Origin: Phorcus lineatus
Lineage: Eukaryota > Mollusca > Gastropoda > Trochida > Trochidae
Length of the DNA: 64,000 nt
Assembly: GCA_921293015.1 (NCBI GenBank)
Contig: OV121081.1
Location: 56,507,877-56,571,876 of the forward strand
Direction: 5' to 3'
Shown here in pieces: positions 61,260 through 64,000 of this stretch (positions within the stretch are counted from its first letter, which is position 1; each line of letters begins with the position of its first letter). The position numbers and the translations under genes are program-made. Under the pieces are notes generated by a model. It ran no database searches. It saw only the letters and a list, made by a program, of their open reading frames with translations, and had not been told where the DNA came from.

Positions 61260-64000
61260 GTGTAAAATAAGGAACTTTATTCACAAATGATATCAAATAT
61301 AAATAAGATAACATTCAATTACATTAGAAAATCATCTAATCACACGGTATTGCTTCAAATGATTGCAGCTTGAAAAATTCTCCTCCAGAAAAAGTATTTT
61401 TGTATGTTGTACTCTGTTTGCGGGCTGCAAGCCGCCAGTACTAATTCAGGAGAATTTTCAGATATTTTAGTAAGTGTTGTGTTTATTCAATTTTCAACTT
61501 CTTACGCGGGCTGCTATCCGCTGCTCCACCTTGGCTCTCGTGTATATACAGGTTCAATATTTCAACTTCATTTAATCAACAAGTACATGGAAAACTGACA
61601 GGAAACTCACTTTTGGCAAGATCAATGACAATTTTGCATCAAATTAATCCTGCTAAGGACCTTCACTCCAAATCTGAATACTTCAATGCCTGTCAAATAA
61701 TTAGAAAAGCTGTATTGTACAAAGGAGAACCAAGGTTTGGCAAATGATTATAATATAAACAGCACTAATATGGAAATGATACAGACAGCACTATTTAAAC
61801 ATTTAATCGAAATGTAAAAATAATAATAGCTTAATGGTCCTGAAATGAAGAGAAGTTGATGAGGCTAGCAGGCAGCCAGTTATTGATCAAACCTCACCTG
61901 AAAACATGGCTACAAAGTACCTGCAACCATGCTATGTTCAAATACATTGACACTTTGTTATGAATCTACTTCCAAATGTTTACATAAGAAGTTGCAGAAA
62001 GGTAGTATATTGTGAGTCTATTGTGTTAGTCTAATCTTTATTAAAATATCAAATGACAGGAAAGCTATATCTTTCAATAATAAATGACAAACATTAAGAT
62101 CTACCAACATTTGATGACAAATTCATGTCAATACCTTAAGCTATAATTTGCATTTTCTTTCAAATATTCAATTAACTAGGTACATTCCTTGACGCTATAC
62201 CATTTCATTGCCAATCTGAACGAACATAAACTGGCCCTTTGAGGAACAAAAACAAATTAGCAAAAGAAGTATGTATGAAATTAAGTGTTAACAGTTTCAA
62301 ATTATTCAAGTTTAGATAAACTGATAAATATAACAGCAAAATTCCTTGGTAGTCAACTCTTCATAATGAAGGATTCATTCAAATACAACACTAAAATGTC
62401 AAGGTTGGTCTAGAATAAATTCAAATATGTAAAAAGTTTCAACAAGTGATAAACAAATACATTTCTTAACAACTGAACAACAGAAGTCTTGCAATGTCCT
62501 CACAAACAACAAATTATTTGCTCTTTTAAGCATTGAGTTACTTTAGAACAAATTAACAGCAATTTAAGAAATTCATGTGATGCCAAGATTCCTTTGGCTA
62601 AAGTTTGTTATAATTTGAAACGAGAGGATTGAAACAGTCTAACATCAAATATAAGTACAGAAGCCATTTCTGGTGAATAGTATTTACAGTAGTTTCAGGG
62701 CAAAGCATTAACAAACACACCGAGTAGATCTGCACCCACGAGCTGCAGTCTCACTATAAGGCAAACAATCTTCATGTGGAAGACCTCCATCTTAAATAAC
62801 AAAATGTGACCAATATTGAGTGGTAATGTCCTCAACCAAATGATACGGTAGCTGCATGGTCCCCATGTTGCCAAGGTTGATACACATGTCAACAGGCAGA
62901 CCATGAAACAACAAGATGTGATGGAAGTGACGCACTAGCACACCAGACCGACACCAGGAAAAACACTAAACATGTTAAATAGTCCTGCTGTCCAAAAAAA
63001 AGAGGTGCGATAGAAAATTTCAACACTTTTGCATTTATATTTAATTTTACAAACAGGTTGTTTTTTTTGACTGATGCGCTATAAGCCTTTGGTCCAGAAA
63101 AATTGTGCTCACCCTGAGAACACAGAATTAACGTTTTTAGGCTACCCATCCCTTTTTCAGATCTTAATGAAATTATCAAATTAACACTAACCACCTTATT
63201 TAGAGTTTACTATTCTAGTCATATAAACAAAGTTACATTTACCCTTATCCCTTGAGAAACACTAAACATAAATCAAATTAAAATATCAGGTTAACAAAGT
63301 TCTAGATGATATTTTGAATAAATCTTTTAGCTGTTAGGTTGTGATAAATATTAAACAAAAATACAAAATGAATGAAAAAAGGTGGCCCATACCATATGTC
63401 CATCTGGTAATCAGCTAGCTATGAATGTTTACTGTCTTGTAACTAACTGGTAACAGGAAGTAAAGAAAGAAAATGAGTTGATGTTGTCTAGTTAATGGCT
63501 GGGGCCAATTATGCAGTGACTTCGTTAAGGATAACGCAATCGTGACGAGGAAACTCAACCTGAGGCATTCAAGCATACAAATGAAATCTTCAAAAGTAAT
63601 AAAATGTGATATGCAAAACATAATACATGGACTAAACCCTGAATCTTGACAAAGAGATTGACTTATTTCATTTTCCTTAAAATGAACCAGCTGAAACAAA
63701 TTTTCAAATTGTACCTTAGAGGTAAAACTTTAAAACATGAAGTATAATCAATCTAAAATAAAGAGTTGACTTTAACAACTGGGTAGAGAACCTCTCCACA
63801 ACTGGTATTTTGCAGGCCTTCTCCTGTGTGACAATGAACAACTACAAAAAGCGATAGGAGCGTTCACTTCCTTGCTAAGATGAATAACCTTTCACCATCT
63901 AGAACATACATACAGAATAATGTCTTATCTGCTTGCAAAATATAATAGCCAAGATGCACTGTACTGTACTGGCTGGCTGAACAAAGGTTAAAATCAAATT
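61260..64000 (-). other. Probable long 3' UTR of a minus-strand gene beyond the window
   Basis: AATAAA on the minus strand at 61276-61281 is followed (toward lower coordinates) by an A/T-rich run. The 2.7 kb to the right is AT-rich, poor in recognised repeats and has no coding exon. A small inverted repeat (TGAAAAATTCTCCT near 61371 / AGGAGAATTTTCA near 61447) with a GCGGGCTGCAAGCCGC palindrome between lies near its end. The assignment is inferred from the signal and the texture of the sequence only. Confidence 0.3.

Overview
The window looks like a gastropod mollusc nuclear genome, most likely an abalone (Haliotis) or close relative. It is AT-rich, has short intron-split genes, and carries many small DNA transposons, SINE pieces and minisatellites. 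The taxon call is an inference. It rests on the type of repeats seen, above all a SINE tail ending in ...GCGTTAAACAATAACTCACTCAC near 11.95-12.0 kb, plus protein sequences that look invertebrate. No prokaryotic features and no recognisable virus-derived element were found.

Layout, left part (0-20 kb), gene-dense. (1) 354-1417, minus: first three coding exons of DLAT, the E2 subunit of pyruvate dehydrogenase, continuing beyond base 1. (2) 1929-2640: a decayed LINE reverse-transcriptase piece. (3) 2764-4561: a perfect 899-bp tandem duplication carrying a TTAA-flanked MITE. (4) 4899-7178, plus: complete MORN2, four coding exons, 147 residues. (5) 8183-9652: a probable hAT-type MITE directly abutting a 1.3-kb mariner. 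(6) 9767-9875, minus: a possible orphan terminal exon. (7) 10151-12400, minus: complete VCPKMT (METTL21D) in four exons, 220 residues. (8) 12689-18551, plus: complete RDM1 in six exons, 287 residues, divergent from VCPKMT across a 288-bp shared promoter. RDM1 intron 1 holds an 87-bp palindrome flanked by 9-bp direct repeats; intron 5 holds a 30-copy 40-bp minisatellite and a possible LINE piece.

Middle part (20-61 kb), gene-poor. The only convincing coding exon is at 24984-25728 on the minus strand, a basic, low-complexity protein that I do not recognise. It begins at a splice acceptor, so upstream exons must lie to the right; a TATA-type promoter at 32.3 kb and a GC-rich candidate first exon at 52.6 kb are possible but unproven. 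The rest is AT-rich non-coding DNA with a Tc1-like remnant (21.2-21.8 kb), a third TTAA MITE (28.6 kb), a MITE with long inverted ends (39.25 kb), a polypyrimidine minisatellite (40.2 kb), tRNA-derived SINE heads (42.7, 60.8 kb), a CT microsatellite (48.1 kb), a second, more decayed mariner (57.7 kb) and members of a GACGGACGAC-bearing repeat family.

Right end (61.26-64 kb): no coding exon, but a minus-strand AATAAA at 61276-61281 and repeat-poor sequence suggest the long 3' UTR of a minus-strand gene lying beyond the window.

The four recognised genes serve unrelated cell functions: mitochondrial acetyl-CoA production (DLAT), a small MORN-repeat protein (MORN2), lysine methylation of VCP/p97 (VCPKMT) and DNA-damage-linked RNA/DNA binding (RDM1). 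They are neighbours, not a pathway. No clearly new system was seen. The items most worth a second look are the 87-bp palindromic insertion, the orphan gene at 25 kb, the higher-order minisatellite, and the identical 899-bp tandem copies.
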